Source: Treponema sp.
Lineage (GTDB): Bacteria > Spirochaetota > Spirochaetia > Treponematales > Treponemataceae
Assembly (NCBI GenBank): GCA_024691105.1
Contig: JAILNY010000002.1
Location: forward strand, 1-23,236
DNA length: 23,236 nucleotides
Reading direction: 5' to 3'
A program made the translations under genes and the position numbers. The notes beneath the pieces are model-generated. The model did no database searches. It saw only the letters and a program-made list of their open reading frames with translations, and had not been told where the DNA came from. Position 1 is the first letter of the stretch, and each line of letters starts with the position of its first letter. This document shows positions 6,836-15,491 of the stretch, piece after piece.

Positions 6836-8461
6836 ATGATTTTAGTAATCGACAATTATGACAGTTTTACATTTAATGTTGTGCAGGCGCTTGAGTGTGT
6901 GACGAGCGAAGAAATTAAAGTTGTACGCAATGATGAGGTGACGCTCGACCAGATTGCTGCGATGGAGCCGTCAAAGCTGATTGTGTCGCCGGGACCTGGA
7001 AATCCGACCAGCGCTGGCGTGAGCATTGATGCGATTAAATTTTTTGCGGGCAAGATTCCGATTCTTGGAATTTGTCTTGGCCATCAGGCAATCGGTGAAG
7101 CGTTTGGTGCAAAGATTGTCGGTGCAAAATTTATCAAGCACGGAATTGTTGAAGACATTGATCTTGATGGACGCGGAATTTTCCGTACGATTGGAAAAAG
7201 TGCAAAGTTTACGAGATATCATTCGCTTGTAATTGAAGAGTCAACTTTGAGCAGCGACTTTGAAGTAACGGCTCGCGCAAAGGACGGCGACATTATGGGT
7301 ATCCGTCACAAGACTATGCCGATTGAAGGAGTTCAGTTTCATCCGGAATCAATTGCAAGTCAGGCGTGTCAGGAATTGTTTAAGGCGTTTTTAAATTATC
7401 GCCGCGACAATCTTCCAGTTGCAGATTATTTAAAGCAGCTTATTGATGACAAAAAACCATTGAGCGCTCAACAGGCTTCGTTCTTTATGGAAAACTTGAC
7501 TGACGGAACAATGGACGAAAAAGTGACGTCTTCGATTTTGACAGCAATGGCTTCGCGCGGACTCCCGACTGCAGATGAGATGGCAGGATGTGCCGGCGCT
7601 CTATTAAAAAAGAAGACTCCATTCCCTCTTGAAAATCACGGGCTTGCAGAAATTGTTGGAACTGGCGGTGACGGAAAAGGTTCGTTTAATATTTCATCTT
7701 TGTCTGCTTTAGTTGCGGCAAGCTGTGGTCAGCCGGTTGCAAAGCACGGAAACAGAGCGGTTTCTTCTAAGAGCGGCGCTGCAGACTTTTTTGAAAATCT
7801 TGGAATTAAAATTATGGCTGAACCTCAGAATACTGCAAACCTTGTTAAACAGACGGGCTTTGGTTTTTTGATGGCTCCGGTTTATCACGCTGCGATGCGT
7901 TTTGCGGCTCCTGTTAGAAAGGCGCTTGGAATTAAGACTATATTTAATGTACTTGGTCCGCTTTTGAATCCGGCTAATGCAGAGTATGAAGTTCTTGGAG
8001 TGTACAGCGCGGATTTAATGGAAGATTATGCACGCGCCGCTAAAGCTCTTGGTGCTAAACGCGTAATGGTTATTCACAGCCGCGACGGCTTTGATGAAAT
8101 CTCGCCTTGTGAACCGACTGATGTGTTCCAGATTAACGATGACGGAAAAGAATACCGTTATACAATAGAGCCGGCTAAGTTTGGAATCGGCGGCGCAGGC
8201 GGTATTGCGGTTAATGCTGATGAGCTTGAAGGCGGAAGCGGCGCGGACAATGCTAAGCTTGCGATGGATGTTTTGAACGGTAAAGGCCGTGCTACAATCC
8301 GCGCGGCGGTCGGCTTGAATGCGGGTGCGGTTTTGTATTTGAGTGGAAAGGCTAAAACATTGAAAGACGGGTTTGACATGGCCGTTAACGCAATGGACAG
8401 CGGTAAGACTCTTGCAAAGCTTAAAGAAATCCAGAAAACTAGTGAACAGTTGAGCGCGTAG
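6836..8461 (+). CDS. trpGD: Fused anthranilate synthase glutaminase / anthranilate phosphoribosyltransferase
   Basis: The 541-residue bifunctional enzyme supplies ammonia to TrpE and then joins anthranilate to PRPP, the second step of tryptophan synthesis. The TrpG glutamine amidotransferase domain covers residues 1-190: NYDSFTFN (7-14), SPGPGNP (51-57), nucleophile Cys80 in GICLGHQ (78-84), and the His169-x-Glu171 pair in QFHPES. The TrpD domain covers about 195-535: PRPP-binding GTGGDGKGSFNIS (275-287), KHGNRAVSSKSGAADFFENLG (303-322 and on), and NVLGPLLNPA. The same fusion occurs in enterobacteria. The start has AAAGGAG nine bases upstream. No trpC, trpF, trpB or trpA follows: the next gene is convergent. 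The later pathway steps must be elsewhere or absent. Confidence 0.95.
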   Translation: MILVIDNYDSFTFNVVQALECVTSEEIKVVRNDEVTLDQIAAMEPSKLIVSPGPGNPTSAGVSIDAIKFFAGKIPILGICLGHQAIGEAFGAKIVGAKFIKHGIVEDIDLDGRGIFRTIGKSAKFTRYHSLVIEESTLSSDFEVTARAKDGDIMGIRHKTMPIEGVQFHPESIASQACQELFKAFLNYRRDNLPVADYLKQLIDDKKPLSAQQASFFMENLTDGTMDEKVTSSILTAMASRGLPTADEMAGCAGALLKKKTPFPLENHGLAEIVGTGGDGKGSFNISSLSALVAASCGQPVAKHGNRAVSSKSGAADFFENLGIKIMAEPQNTANLVKQTGFGFLMAPVYHAAMRFAAPVRKALGIKTIFNVLGPLLNPANAEYEVLGVYSADLMEDYARAAKALGAKRVMVIHSRDGFDEISPCEPTDVFQINDDGKEYRYTIEPAKFGIGGAGGIAVNADELEGGSGADNAKLAMDVLNGKGRATIRAAVGLNAGAVLYLSGKAKTLKDGFDMAVNAMDSGKTLAKLKEIQKTSEQLSA

Positions 8462-8469
8462 TTCTAGGC

Positions 8470-8523
8470 CCGCGCGGGGACAGCTTTTGACGGCGTAAAT
8501 CACTTCGCGCGGTTTATTTTTTT
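8470..8523 (+). terminator. Probable intrinsic terminator after trpGD
   Basis: CCGCGCG (8470-8476) pairs with CGCGCGG (8506-8512) and is followed directly by TTTATTTTTTT (8513-8523). The 29-base loop is long, but the GC stem and T-run in the right place, eight bases after the stop, make termination of the trp transcript plausible. Confidence 0.5.
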
Positions 8524-8546
8524 CAGCATGTACGAATATGAGACGC

Positions 8547-9212
8547 CTACTCGACCACCACTTTTACAAACAGCATCTTCTGAATCGGAAAGTCACCAAG
8601 TTCAAAATCGATGCTCTCGCGGTATTCAACATCACCATTCCCTGAAATATTATAAATTAATTTATTCCCGACATAAAATTTATAAGAGCGCGATTGTTCC
8701 TGAACGCATAAAAAACTTGTTTTAAAAATTGTTAAAAGATCAGAACATTTTTGATCTGCATTGAGATTCAGCTGTCTGTAAAACAGTTCGTCAGAATTTT
8801 CCTGCACAGAAAAATCTACTTTGACTTTTCTGCCCTTATTTGTTCTGTTCACAATTTCAAAATGAAATTCCCAGAGACAAAATCTCAACAAAATTCCGAG
8901 ACTCAAAAAAAGAAGAAACACCTGGGCGCAACCAAGATCTGTATTATTTGTTATGCACTGGTAGCCAAAAAAAATCGCGGCAATAAACGCCATGCGGGCT
9001 AAAAGCTCAAAATAAACGCCGGTACTATATAAAGTTCCAATAAAAAAAATTGCAATAATATTAAAAAATGCAAAAAGCAAAAGGCTATCTTTATAATCAG
9101 CATAACTGATCTCGACGTGATTAACATAATGAGCCGCAAGCAGCATCAAAAAATCTACCAGCGCCGTAACGAGCATAACTATCAGATATCTTTTGACATA
9201 TTTATTCTTCAT
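8547..9212 (-). CDS. Unknown four-helix membrane protein with soluble C-terminal domain
   Basis: The 221-residue protein has four predicted membrane segments at about 9-31, 43-65, 66-84 and 95-115. A hydrophilic C-terminal domain of about 100 residues follows (RTNKGRKVKVDFSVQENSDE onward), rich in short beta-like stretches such as SYKFYVGNKLIYNIS. I recognise no family. The ATG at 9212 is preceded by TCAGGAAAAAAA, an acceptable ribosome site. It is convergent with trpGD and lies about 100 bases downstream of the DUF1445 gene on the same strand. It could be the tail of that operon or, since the gap contains AT-rich sequence, an independent gene. No functional link to the neighbours is visible. 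Confidence 0.7.
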   Translation of the reverse strand: MKNKYVKRYLIVMLVTALVDFLMLLAAHYVNHVEISYADYKDSLLLFAFFNIIAIFFIGTLYSTGVYFELLARMAFIAAIFFGYQCITNNTDLGCAQVFLLFLSLGILLRFCLWEFHFEIVNRTNKGRKVKVDFSVQENSDELFYRQLNLNADQKCSDLLTIFKTSFLCVQEQSRSYKFYVGNKLIYNISGNGDVEYRESIDFELGDFPIQKMLFVKVVVE

Positions 9213-9313
9213 TTTTTTCCTGAGTGAATTTTAACCTGTACCGTTTTCGGATTTTAAACTAGCAGATTTTTCTGAATGTTTCTATACACTCGTTAACTTC
9301 ACTCAGAAGAAAA

Positions 9314-10108
9314 TTAATTCTGAAGAAAACTTTCCGGGATATCGGTAATAAGCATATGTCCCGGCGCATGAGTAATGCAGAAGTCTGGCTTAGAATTCAT
9401 CACGACACTCTGAGGCGTTACACCGCAGCACCAGAACACAGGAACTTCTCCAGGCTTTATCGTACTCGGCTCGCCAAAGTCAGGCTTAGAAATATCTTTA
9501 ATACCGATTACTTCCGGCGCTCCGATATGGATTGGCGCACCATGAACTTTTGGAACGCGCGCAGTTATTGTAGTTGCCTTTACAATCTGGTTGTACGGAA
9601 TCGGCCGCATAGAGACAACCATCTTTCCGCTGAAGATGCCGGCAGGACTTGTATCGATGTTTGTCAGGTACATCGGGACATTGTGATTTTCCGAAACATT
9701 ACGGACATCAATTCCTGCGGCAATCAAAGGTGCTTCAAAAGAAAAACTGCAGCCGATTACAAAAGTCACAAGATCGTCGCGCCAGAGCTGACTGACATCT
9801 GTATATTCGCCGGCAAGTTCTCCGTTTTTCCAGATTCTATATTTTGGAACGTCAGTTGCAATATCACAGTCTGCTGCAGATGTTTTTAAAAAACGCGAAC
9901 CTTCGTCGCTGACTTCTAAAAGCGGACACGACTGCTGATTCCTCTGGCAGAACAAAAGAAAATCGTACGCATATTTTTTTGGAAGAATGCAGAGGTTTGC
10001 CTGAGCATAACCGTCGCACATTCCAGATGTCTGTATCGAAATCTTTCCTTCGCGGATAAGTTTTCTTACCTCGGATGGAGTTTTGTCTTTATAAAAGTTT
10101 TGATTCAT
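9314..10108 (-). CDS. DUF1445 putative hydro-lyase / D-glutamate cyclase-type protein (YcsI-like)
   Basis: The 264-residue cytoplasmic protein belongs to the DUF1445 family. Motifs are DGYAQANLC (32-40), GCSFSFE (119-125), MYLTNIDTSPAGIFSG (146-161), VVSMRPIP (164-171), FWCCGVTPQ (225-233) and ITHAPGHML (245-253). Length is normal for the family. In Bacillus the homologue YcsI lies in the ycsF-kipI-kipA region, and in mammals a DUF1445 domain is fused to DUF4392 in D-glutamate cyclase, which interconverts D-glutamate and 5-oxo-D-proline. Here the DUF4392 gene is at 17771-18592 and this is the last gene of the importer/PxpBC operon, 39 bases after pxpBC, with a GGAGG ribosome site. Family is certain; the cyclase role is inferred from domain history and context. 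Confidence 0.9.
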   Translation of the reverse strand: MNQNFYKDKTPSEVRKLIREGKISIQTSGMCDGYAQANLCILPKKYAYDFLLFCQRNQQSCPLLEVSDEGSRFLKTSAADCDIATDVPKYRIWKNGELAGEYTDVSQLWRDDLVTFVIGCSFSFEAPLIAAGIDVRNVSENHNVPMYLTNIDTSPAGIFSGKMVVSMRPIPYNQIVKATTITARVPKVHGAPIHIGAPEVIGIKDISKPDFGEPSTIKPGEVPVFWCCGVTPQSVVMNSKPDFCITHAPGHMLITDIPESFLQN

Positions 10109-10147
10109 ACTGCCTCCAAATTATTCCTGCCGTTGTAATGCGGCAAT

Positions 10148-11869
10148 CTATATAATCTTAAACCGGACTTTAGTGCCCGGTACTGCCTGTGCAAGTAAAC
10201 ACATCGAGTGCCTCGTGACACATGCGATTTTTGCATAGCCGCCTGTAGTCTGCCGGTCTGCGGCCATTACAACAGGAAGCCCCGCAGAAGTAATCTGTAC
10301 AGCTCCAAAAGGAATTGCATCAGAAATAATATCTGTCTTTCCGCAGTCCAGACTTTCACCAGAAAAACGGATTCCCATTCTGTCGCTTTGCGGAAGAACT
10401 GTAAAAATCCCGTTTTCAAATTTCTTAACGTCGTCACTCGAAAAATCAGAAAACTGACTTCCCCTGGTGCAGTTTAAAACCAGGACGCCGCTTTCGATAT
10501 CGAGCGCGCTCATGTGCATGCCTGTTTCACCGGCGCAAAAGCCGACTGCAATCTGATCGCCCGCTTCGAGTTTTCTCCCATAATAACCGCCCGTTTTACT
10601 TTTTAGGTTTGTTGAACGGCTGCCAAAAACCTCCGGTACAAGCAGCCCGCCTTTAAAGCAGATGTATGAACGCAGGCCCTTTTTAATAAAGCCGCATTCT
10701 AAAACGCTGCCTTCATGGGCCAGATATTTTTTATTCATCTCAATCGGATTATCATCAAGCGCTGCATTACAGATACCGCCCGTAATTACAAACTCACACG
10801 GAAGAGTAAACTCTATCGACGGCCCTAAGACAGTTGCCTCAAGGCAGGCCGCGTTATCTGTATTACCGGCGATTGCGTTTCCGAGAGAAAAACTTTCTGC
10901 GTCCATTACGCCGCTCTGACCGATTCCGAGATGTTCAAATCCGAAGCGGCCTTTGTCCTGAACGGTTGTACACATTCCGGCGTCGAGTATTTTGATTCCG
11001 GACGTGCAGATGTAGCGAGGTTTGACAGCGACCACTTGATGTGGCGCAGTTGTCGACGCAGCCTCTGGCACGCTCGAGTCGCAGCTCGCCCCTTCCCTCT
11101 CCGCAATCTCGTCAAACTGCGCACGCGTTATCGGAACAAACCGGATTCTGTCGCCGGCTTCGTACAGACACGCAGGAGACCGCTTCGCATCAAACACCTT
11201 AAGCGGCGTGCGTCCTATAATGCGCCACCCGCCCGGCGAATCACTCGGATAAAGGCCTGCCTGCTTTCCTCCGATGGCAACACTCCCTGCAGGAATTTTT
11301 GTCCTCGGAGTTTCAAGACGCGGCGTTTCAAGCTGTCCATCCATTCCGCCAAGATACGGAAAGCCTGGTAAAAATCCGAGCATGTAAATCAGATAATCCC
11401 TCGAGTGATGCCGCCTGATAACTTCTTCTTTAGAAAGGCCCGTGTGTTCTGCAACATCTGCCAGGTCAGGAGCAAATTCACTGTCCTCATAACAGACAGG
11501 AATTTCTACAAGCTTACCGGCAGCAGCGTTTTGTCCCAGACGGCCGTTCGCACAATCCAGCGCTTTACATGCAATTTTTGTTACAGAATCTGCATCAGTT
11601 TTAAGAGGATCAAAATACACGGTTACTGCGCAGTAAGTCGGAACAATTTCTATTATTCCAATCTCTGCACAGGCTTTGCCGAAAGCTTTAGAGCTGTCAT
11701 GGCCGGCGCCTGGAGGTTCGCCGGTCATGCTGTCAGGTTCAACCAAATCCTTAAAGCTTTCGACAAAAGCTCTTACCTGTGCATTCACCTCTTCGCAAAT
11801 CTTCTGCAAAAACTGTATCTGAATCGAATCTTCGCTTGAAGAAACGATTCGTACATCCAAATCACGCAC
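10148..11869 (-). CDS. pxpBC: 5-oxoprolinase subunits B and C, fused (KipI-KipA type)
   Basis: With PxpA this should form the ATP-dependent 5-oxoprolinase that opens 5-oxoproline to glutamate. I place the start at GTG 11869 (573 residues): it follows AAGG by nine bases, overlaps the livF stop by eight bases, and begins where KipI-type proteins normally begin (DLDVRIV). The upstream ATG at 11938 would overlap livF by 77 bases. The PxpB half covers about 1-260, with HHSRDYLIYMLGFLPGFPYLGG near 154-175 and GGWRIIGRTPL at 213-223. A Ser/Ala/Thr-rich linker follows (about 260-290). The PxpC half runs from about 291 to the end, beginning GIKILDAGMCTTVQDKGR and carrying ACLEATVLGPSIEF. An insertion of about 30 residues near 43-72 (with GEPPGAGHD) is unusual. 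The subunits are separate genes in many bacteria. Confidence 0.92.
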   Translation of the reverse strand: MRDLDVRIVSSSEDSIQIQFLQKICEEVNAQVRAFVESFKDLVEPDSMTGEPPGAGHDSSKAFGKACAEIGIIEIVPTYCAVTVYFDPLKTDADSVTKIACKALDCANGRLGQNAAAGKLVEIPVCYEDSEFAPDLADVAEHTGLSKEEVIRRHHSRDYLIYMLGFLPGFPYLGGMDGQLETPRLETPRTKIPAGSVAIGGKQAGLYPSDSPGGWRIIGRTPLKVFDAKRSPACLYEAGDRIRFVPITRAQFDEIAEREGASCDSSVPEAASTTAPHQVVAVKPRYICTSGIKILDAGMCTTVQDKGRFGFEHLGIGQSGVMDAESFSLGNAIAGNTDNAACLEATVLGPSIEFTLPCEFVITGGICNAALDDNPIEMNKKYLAHEGSVLECGFIKKGLRSYICFKGGLLVPEVFGSRSTNLKSKTGGYYGRKLEAGDQIAVGFCAGETGMHMSALDIESGVLVLNCTRGSQFSDFSSDDVKKFENGIFTVLPQSDRMGIRFSGESLDCGKTDIISDAIPFGAVQITSAGLPVVMAADRQTTGGYAKIACVTRHSMCLLAQAVPGTKVRFKII

Positions 11870-12602
11870 CAAGATATGCCTTCTGTACTTCCGGATTTGC
11901 ACGCAGTTCTTCGCTTGTACCGCTTGCAATAATTTCACCGGTTCTTAAAACATATCCTCTGTCAGCAAAATCAAGCGCAACTTTTGCATTCTGTTCAACA
12001 ACAAGAAGAGTCATCTTTTTCTGAACATTAAGACGCTTTAATGCACGGAACATTTCGAACATCAGCTTAGGTGCAAGTCCCATACTCGGTTCATCAAGCA
12101 TGATAAACGAACAGTTAGTCATAAGAGCGCGGCCAACGGCAAGCATCTGCTGTTCACCGCCGGACAAAAGTTCACTGCGCTGACGACGTCTTTCATAAAG
12201 GCGCGGGAAAAGATCATAAACGAGAGCATACTGGTCGCTTATATTCAGTTCACTGTGCTTTTCTTTCTGTCGCGCATAACATGCCATCTGCAGATTTTCT
12301 TCTACGGTAAGGTTTCCAAAAATATGGCGGCCTTCCGGAACTAAACACATCATCTTTTTTTGAATCAGCGCATGCGGCTCAAGCTTTAAAATGCTTTCTC
12401 CGTTATACAGAACATCTCCTCCGCGCACAGTCGGTGCCTCAGGTTTTGGAAGGCGCGACAGAGTCATCAGAGTAGAAGTTTTTCCCGCGCCGTTTGCTCC
12501 GATCAAAGTTACGATTTCGCCTTTATCAACATTAAAACTTATTCCATGAAGGGCTTCGATATTTCCGTAGCCCACAACTAAATCCTTTACTTCAAGCAAC
12601 AT
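11862..12602 (-). CDS. livF: Branched-chain-type amino acid ABC importer ATPase LivF
   Basis: This 246-residue cytoplasmic ATPase is of the LivF subclass. It has Walker A GANGAGKT (35-42), CLVPEGRHIFGNLTVEENL (86-104, the LivF-typical VPEGRxxF motif), signature LSGGEQQ (146-152) and Walker B FIMLDEPSMGLAP (166-178). It should pair with LivG to drive the LivHM channel. It starts 12 bases after livG with an AAAGGAGGA ribosome site, and its stop overlaps the pxpBC start. The overlap indicates translational coupling between importer and 5-oxoprolinase, which argues that the imported compound is 5-oxoproline, glutamate-like or a related amino acid rather than leucine. Confidence 0.93.
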   Translation of the reverse strand: MLLEVKDLVVGYGNIEALHGISFNVDKGEIVTLIGANGAGKTSTLMTLSRLPKPEAPTVRGGDVLYNGESILKLEPHALIQKKMMCLVPEGRHIFGNLTVEENLQMACYARQKEKHSELNISDQYALVYDLFPRLYERRRQRSELLSGGEQQMLAVGRALMTNCSFIMLDEPSMGLAPKLMFEMFRALKRLNVQKKMTLLVVEQNAKVALDFADRGYVLRTGEIIASGTSEELRANPEVQKAYLGA

Positions 12603-12614
12603 ACCGCTCCTCCT

Positions 12615-13427
12615 TTAGTTCTTCTTTGCAAGTCCCGCATACGCGTCATTGATATTGATGTCGGAGTTTCCAAGATATGCATCGATAACCGCAGGATTTT
12701 TCTGGATCTCTTCCGGAGTTCCTTCTGCAAGTTCCTTTCCAAAGTTGATAACCTTGATATTATCTGCAAGAGTATTTACAACCTGCATCTGATGTTCAAT
12801 CATCCAGATTGTTATTCCAAACGTATCGTGAATCCATTTGATATAACTGATAAGCCCATCGAGGTCAGAAGTAGAAAGACCTGCGGCAGGTTCATCGAGC
12901 ATCAAAAGTTTCGGCTCAAGACTTAACGCTCGTGCAATTTCTACGCGACGCTGAATTCCATAAGGGAGGTTTTTCGGATAATCAAGCGCAGTATCCGCAA
13001 GAGAAAATTTTTCCAAAAGTTCCCATGCCTTTTTATGAATCTCTGCCTCGCGCGTTTTATAATTCTTTGTGCGCATAAAAACATCCTTGAGACTGAAACC
13101 CAGCTTTGAATGCTGCGCAATACAGATGTTATCAAGAACAGTCATATCGCTCCAAAGACGGATGTTCTGAAAAGTTCTTCCAATCTGCAAATCTGCAATC
13201 TTGTGCGGCCGAAGTCCGTTAAGCCTTGTCCCGTCAAAAACGATGTCTCCCTCTGACGGAATATAAAAACCGCTTACAAGGTTAAATACCGTTGTCTTAC
13301 CGGCTCCGTTAGGTCCGATCAAAGCGTTGATAGAGCCTGTCTTAATATCTACGTTTATATCTGTCAGGGCCTGGAGACCACCGAATCTGTGCGTAAGATG
13401 ATCTATCTTTAATATTGTTTTACTCAT
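12615..13427 (-). CDS. livG: Branched-chain-type amino acid ABC importer ATPase LivG
   Basis: This 270-residue ATPase is of the LivG subclass, partner of LivF. Walker A is GPNGAGKTT (38-46), followed by the family phrase NLVSGFYIPSEGDIVFDG. GRTFQNIRLW (83-92) is the LivG-typical Q-loop. Walker B is KLLMLDEPAAGL (173-184) and the switch histidine is H212 in IEHQM. The signature reads LPYGIQRR (154-161) where most LivG proteins have LSYGxQRR; it is a mild variant that should remain functional. The start overlaps the livM stop by four bases (ATGA), which implies coupled translation. The C-terminal 20 residues (SDININDAYAGLAKKN) extend beyond the usual end of the family. Confidence 0.93.
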   Translation of the reverse strand: MSKTILKIDHLTHRFGGLQALTDINVDIKTGSINALIGPNGAGKTTVFNLVSGFYIPSEGDIVFDGTRLNGLRPHKIADLQIGRTFQNIRLWSDMTVLDNICIAQHSKLGFSLKDVFMRTKNYKTREAEIHKKAWELLEKFSLADTALDYPKNLPYGIQRRVEIARALSLEPKLLMLDEPAAGLSTSDLDGLISYIKWIHDTFGITIWMIEHQMQVVNTLADNIKVINFGKELAEGTPEEIQKNPAVIDAYLGNSDININDAYAGLAKKN

Positions 13428-14545
13428 GCTGCACCCCCTTCGGCCTTTGCTCCCGGCCTTATCTGATTCTTGTTAGACGGGAAAAATTTTTTAAGCCACG
13501 GGAACACCTGGGTAAGTTCTTTTGAACCCATGATTCCTTCCGGATGGAACTCCATAATCAAAATCAAAATCAGCGGAATGATAACCCACTTTAAGATCTG
13601 GGCCGGGCGCAAAAGCTCAAGCAGAATCGTAAAGACGATTGCCGACAGAACTGAACCGCTTAAAGAACCCATGCCGCCGAGGAATACCATTACAAGCGAC
13701 TCAGTCGACTTCATGATTCCAAAACTTGACGGGTTAATAAATCCAAGAAGGTGTGCAAAAAGACCGCCTGCGATTCCGGCAAGAAATGAGCTGAATGTAA
13801 ACGCAATCAGCTTCATCCGGTTAGTATCTACAGACATAATTTCTGCCGAGATTTCATCGTAGCGTACTGCACTGATTCCCTTTCCTAACGTAGAATTCAT
13901 CAGGTAATGAATCGACATCACAGACAGCACTGCAAAGACCAGACCCCAGATTAAAATCCAGGGAATATCAAGAACATCCGACATGCTGTTTGTAATGCTC
14001 TTCATACCCATAAGACCGCGGCTTGCTCCGACAAGCGGAATATTATTAATCGCCGTTGTTACAATAAAGTTTGCCGCAACCGTAATGATTGCAAGATAGT
14101 CATCACGAGTTTTAAAAGAAGGAATTGCTACAATAAGACTTACGAGCATTGCCGCAAGTCCGCCGATCAAAATCGTAAGCGGAAATCCTATAACCGAAAG
14201 TCCTTCCGGCAAAAGCGCATGCCCCGTAATCGAGTTTCCGTCCTTAAACAGAATCAGCGAAACAACCGACGACACATAAGCGCCCGTTGCCATAAAGCCC
14301 CCGTGTCCGCAGCTGAACTCGCCCATATAACCGTTTACGATATTGAGGCTGGCCGACATAATTATATTGATACAGATTGTCACGATAATCGTCTGGAGAT
14401 AATTGTTTATGATTCCAAACTTTGCAAGAGCTGTCACAAGCAGAATCGAAACAACTGTAATAACAGGCATAATAAACTTTCTTTTCTTTTCAGAAGGATT
14501 AAACCGCAAATCAATACGGCTGTTCATTCTAACTAACCACTGCAT
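13424..14545 (-). CDS. livM: Branched-chain-type amino acid ABC importer permease LivM
   Basis: This 373-residue integral membrane protein has about nine to ten hydrophobic segments after a charged N-terminal extension of about 25 residues. LivM family features are MSASLNIVNGYMGEFSCGHGGFMATGAY, split across segments near 60-95, and SFKTRDDYLAIITVAANFI in the middle. KLIAFTFSSFLAGIAGGLFAHLLGFINP and the terminal FHPEGIMG also fit. It forms the channel with LivH. The start has GGAGG seven bases upstream and follows livH by 17 bases. A basic tail (KKFFPSNKNQIRPGAKAEGG) is cytoplasmic. Family call is secure; substrate is not defined by sequence. Confidence 0.92.
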   Translation of the reverse strand: MQWLVRMNSRIDLRFNPSEKKRKFIMPVITVVSILLVTALAKFGIINNYLQTIIVTICINIIMSASLNIVNGYMGEFSCGHGGFMATGAYVSSVVSLILFKDGNSITGHALLPEGLSVIGFPLTILIGGLAAMLVSLIVAIPSFKTRDDYLAIITVAANFIVTTAINNIPLVGASRGLMGMKSITNSMSDVLDIPWILIWGLVFAVLSVMSIHYLMNSTLGKGISAVRYDEISAEIMSVDTNRMKLIAFTFSSFLAGIAGGLFAHLLGFINPSSFGIMKSTESLVMVFLGGMGSLSGSVLSAIVFTILLELLRPAQILKWVIIPLILILIMEFHPEGIMGSKELTQVFPWLKKFFPSNKNQIRPGAKAEGGAA

Positions 14546-14562
14546 AACTAATCCTCCTTTCC

Positions 14563-15474
14563 TTATATCTTTGTGCTCTTAGCCACACCAAAAAATCCGG
14601 TCGGCTTAATTGTTAAAATTACGAGCAGAATTACAAACGAAACTAAATCCTTATAGCTCGAAGGCAAAAAGGCCGTAACAAATATTTCGATAAATCCGAG
14701 AAGAAAGCCGCCGATGAATGCACCTTTTATATCACCGATTCCACCGACAACCGCCGCGATAAATGCCTTCCATCCGATAATCATTCCCATGTAAGGATCC
14801 ATTACAGGATAAGACATACCAAAAAGGATTCCGGCAACTGCGGCCAGTGCCGAACCTAAAGCAAATGTAAAAGTGATTACTGTATTAACAGGAATTCCCA
14901 TCAAAGGAATTGCAAACTTGTCATAAGAAATGGCACGCATACTCATGCCGAGAGTTGTTTTCTGTACGATGAACTGCAATATACCAAAAATTACTATTGC
15001 ACTTACAATTACTAAAACCTTAAGGCTTGTAATTGTCACAGAACCGATATTCCATACATGCTTTCCGAGGATATCAGGAAAGCTCCTTGCCGATGCACCA
15101 AAAACTGCAAGGTTTCCGTTTTCAAGAATAAAGCCGATCATCAGGGCTGTAATAACTACATAAAGTCTGTTTGCACCTTTAGAACGCAGAGGCTTGTAGG
15201 CAATTTTTTCTATTCCTACACCAAGCAAAGCCGTAAGCGCCATTGTGCACACCAGCGTGATAACAAAAAGAGGTATACCTGTAAGACCTGCAAAATGCGC
15301 AGTTAAAAAAGCTACCAGGAAAAATGCAATGTATGTGGACGTCATAAAGATATCGCCATGTGCAAAGTTAACCAGACGCAAAACTCCATATACAAGACAG
15401 TAGCCGAGAGCAATCATCGAATAAAAACTGCCCCACTGAAGCGCATTAAAAAAGTTCTGTATAAAAAATGTCAT
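14563..15474 (-). CDS. livH: Branched-chain-type amino acid ABC importer permease LivH
   Basis: This 303-residue permease has about eight membrane segments. Hallmarks of LivH are the N-terminal FFNALQWGSFYSMIALGYCLVYGVLRLVNFAHGD, here split around residues 8-41, and TTLGMSMRAISYD, the cytoplasmic ATPase-contact loop. The GWKAFIAAVVGGIGDIKGAFIGG run toward the end also fits. It pairs with LivM. It starts with GAGGAGGT upstream, 51 bases after the livK stop, with a strong hairpin in that gap. The family normally carries leucine-type amino acids, but LivH/LivM systems are known for many amino acids and small carboxylates, so the operon context is the better guide to substrate. Confidence 0.92.
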   Translation of the reverse strand: MTFFIQNFFNALQWGSFYSMIALGYCLVYGVLRLVNFAHGDIFMTSTYIAFFLVAFLTAHFAGLTGIPLFVITLVCTMALTALLGVGIEKIAYKPLRSKGANRLYVVITALMIGFILENGNLAVFGASARSFPDILGKHVWNIGSVTITSLKVLVIVSAIVIFGILQFIVQKTTLGMSMRAISYDKFAIPLMGIPVNTVITFTFALGSALAAVAGILFGMSYPVMDPYMGMIIGWKAFIAAVVGGIGDIKGAFIGGFLLGFIEIFVTAFLPSSYKDLVSFVILLVILTIKPTGFFGVAKSTKI

Positions 15475-15491
15475 AAATGTACCTCCTCAAT

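Noticed and set aside
8015..8503. Minus-strand ORF of 162 codons over the end of trpGD
   Set aside because: It is antisense to the TrpD domain and its sequence has no family character.
9356..9889. Plus-strand ORF of 177 codons over the DUF1445 gene
   Set aside because: It is antisense to conserved DUF1445 motifs; the Arg/Cys/His-rich translation is typical of a shadow frame.
11405..11839. Plus-strand ORFs of about 145 codons antisense to pxpBC
   Set aside because: They lie opposite conserved PxpB sequence and have no domain or start signal.
11870..11938. Upstream ATG extension of pxpBC
   Set aside because: It would overlap livF by 77 bases and add 23 residues not typical of KipI; GTG 11869 has a plausible ribosome site and fits the family start.
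15241..15256. Operator-like string around TTGTGCAC in livH
   Set aside because: It lies inside coding sequence and matches only the central GTGCAC plus one base, not the flanking arms.
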